64,000 nucleotides of DNA from Burkholderia paludis (GTDB lineage Bacteria > Pseudomonadota > Gammaproteobacteria > Burkholderiales > Burkholderiaceae), in contig NZ_JPGL01000007.1 in NCBI RefSeq assembly GCF_000732615.1, forward strand, positions 1 to 64,000, read 5' to 3'. The notes under the pieces are model-generated. The model made no database searches. It saw only the letters and a program-made list of their open reading frames with translations, and was not told the origin of the DNA. Of the stretch, positions 62,779-64,000 are shown in pieces (the stretch's first letter is position 1; each line of letters starts with the position of its first letter). The position numbers were made by a program, and so were the translations under genes.

Positions 62779-63669
62779 ATGGATCGCCCCGTGAATCACT
62801 TCGTCGAACCGGATCAGGCCGCGCCGTCGCTGGACGCGTGGTACGCAGCGAACCCCGCCGTTGCCGCCGTCGATGCCCATGCGCACGTGTTCGCGCGCGG
62901 CCTGCCGCTCGCGCCGGTGGTCCGCCATGCGCCCGACTACGACGCGCCGCTCGAGGCGTACGTCGCGCACCTCGCCGCGCACGACATCACGCACGCGGTG
63001 CTGGTCCAGCCGAGTTTCCTCGGCACCGACAACACGTTCTTCGTCGACGTGCTGCGCCGTTACCCGCGCCGCTTTCGCGGCGTCGCCGTGGTCGATCCGG
63101 CCATTCCGGACGACGATCTCCTCGCGCTCGACCGCGCGGGCGTGGTCGGGATGCGGCTGAACCTCGTCGGGCTGCCGATCCCGGATTTCGGCGCGCCCGC
63201 ATGGCGCGCGCTGTTCGCCCGCATCAACGCGCTCGGCTGGCACGTCGAGATCCATCGCGGCATCGAGGATCTGCACGCGATCACCGCGCCGTTGCTCGCG
63301 CAGTCGTGCACGCTCGTGATCGACCATTTCGGCCGCCCGTCGCCCGCGCTCGGCGAGCGTGCGCCCAGCTTCCGCCGCATGCTGTTGCTCGCGGATACCG
63401 GCCGCGTGTGGGTCAAGCTGTCCGCGGCGTATCGCAACAGCGTGGCCGGCGACGGCGCGATCGACGCGTTCGGCGCCGCGCGCGCGCTGCGCACCGCGTT
63501 TACGGCCGAGCGGCTGGTGTGGGGCAGCGACTGGCCGCACACGCAGCATCGCGAGCGCGTCGGTTTCGACGCCGCCTATGCCGCGCTGGTGCGCTGGCTG
63601 CCCGACCCCGGCGAGCGCCTGCGCGTGCTGCGCGACTCGCCCCGCATCCTGTTTCGTTTCGACCAATGA
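62779..63669 (+). CDS. amidohydrolase family 2 (TIM-barrel) enzyme
   Basis: 296-residue metal-dependent hydrolase or decarboxylase of the amidohydrolase_2 family: VDAHAHVFARGLPL at the start supplies two metal histidines, then VLVQPSFLGTDN, HVEIHRG, LVIDHFGRPS and LVWGSDWPHTQHRE with the catalytic aspartate. Close relatives include 2-pyrone-4,6-dicarboxylate lactonase and gamma-lactonases. It likely opens a lactone or ring in the substrate imported by the upstream transporter. ATG 62779. Confidence 0.85.
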   Translation: MDRPVNHFVEPDQAAPSLDAWYAANPAVAAVDAHAHVFARGLPLAPVVRHAPDYDAPLEAYVAHLAAHDITHAVLVQPSFLGTDNTFFVDVLRRYPRRFRGVAVVDPAIPDDDLLALDRAGVVGMRLNLVGLPIPDFGAPAWRALFARINALGWHVEIHRGIEDLHAITAPLLAQSCTLVIDHFGRPSPALGERAPSFRRMLLLADTGRVWVKLSAAYRNSVAGDGAIDAFGAARALRTAFTAERLVWGSDWPHTQHRERVGFDAAYAALVRWLPDPGERLRVLRDSPRILFRFDQ

Positions 63670-63677
63670 GGCTATCC

Positions 63678-64000
63678 ATGTCCGATCACACCGCAGTTCG
63701 TCGCGCCGGGTTCCGGCGCAGCATCGCCGCCCGCCAGGGGCTGCTCGTCGCCGGTACGTTCAACGCGCTCAGCGCCCGGGTCGCGGCCGATCTCGGCTTC
63801 GGCGCGCTGTACCTGAGCGGCGCCGGCGTCACCAACATGTCGCTCGGCCTGCCCGATCTCGGCTTCGTCGGCCTGGGCGAGCTGGCCGAACACACCGCGC
63901 GCGTGCGCGACGCGGTCGAACTGCCGCTGATGGTGGATGCCGACACGGGGTTCGGCAACGCGCTGAACGTGCTGCACACGGTGCGCACGCTGGAGCGCAG
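63678..64000 (+). CDS. isocitrate lyase / PEP mutase family enzyme (partial, runs off window)
   Basis: The first 107 residues are in the window: AGTFNALSARVAADLGFGALYLSGAGVTNMSLGLPDLG and LPLMVDADTGFGNALNV, the metal-binding signature of the isocitrate lyase/PEP mutase superfamily, which includes 2-methylisocitrate and dimethylmalate lyases. It probably cleaves a C-C bond in the product of the amidohydrolase. It starts 8 bp after that gene, confirming the operon. The 3' end lies outside the window. Confidence 0.82.
   Translation, partial: MSDHTAVRRAGFRRSIAARQGLLVAGTFNALSARVAADLGFGALYLSGAGVTNMSLGLPDLGFVGLGELAEHTARVRDAVELPLMVDADTGFGNALNVLHTVRTLER

Overview
The window is GC-rich, with densely packed genes typical of a Burkholderia chromosome. 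Gene content points to the Burkholderia cepacia complex, probably a secondary chromosome, because it is dominated by transport, catabolism, regulation and stress genes. There are no ribosomal or tRNA genes. I infer the organism from protein families and codon bias; no search was run.

Layout. 480-7206: short-chain fatty-acid transporter, a decayed MFS gene, a di-haem peroxidase with a secreted phosphoesterase, and a DMT exporter. 7240-10664: Lrp-type regulator divergent from an aromatic amino-acid permease and aminotransferase. 10826-13682: small conserved proteins, then an opposed operon of a receiver-only response regulator and a four-cysteine FNR-type regulator. 13851-18105: a trans-3-hydroxy-L-proline set (reductase, GntR regulator, binding protein, dehydratase). 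18277-31219: PBP1a-type synthase, PilZ protein, DUF4148 and LprI-like secreted proteins, a DUF1326/DUF2182/EamA operon, a two-component system, a universal stress protein, a DUF985 cupin and a DedA-rhodanese fusion.

31220-37222 is an AT-richer accessory island: a truncated effector-like reading frame translationally coupled to a Tli4-like immunity protein, a PAAR protein, a broken fragment, a TPR-glycosyltransferase and a small secreted protein. 37223-44213: amino-acid permease, tandem universal stress protein, small proteins and a chemoreceptor. 44214-49180: MipA-type outer-membrane protein and a DNA-repair operon (FAN1-type nuclease plus nuclease-helicase) under a LexA-like box. 49275-55131: an IclR regulator, an orphan MurA paralogue, an MHS-family transporter and an HPPD-like dioxygenase. 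55347-64000: DUF2252, a hipBA module with three regularly spaced operators, a frameshifted LuxR-type regulator, a short CDF transporter and a LysR/MFS/amidohydrolase/lyase catabolic cluster that runs off the end.

Two regulatory themes emerge. FNR/ANR-type boxes precede the DUF1488 operon, both universal stress protein genes and one gene-free stretch; two of them share the same -10 hexamer at identical spacing, suggesting a local low-oxygen regulon with the FNR-type protein encoded here. A CGATTATCG motif links the IclR gene to the MHS transporter and the HPPD-like gene.
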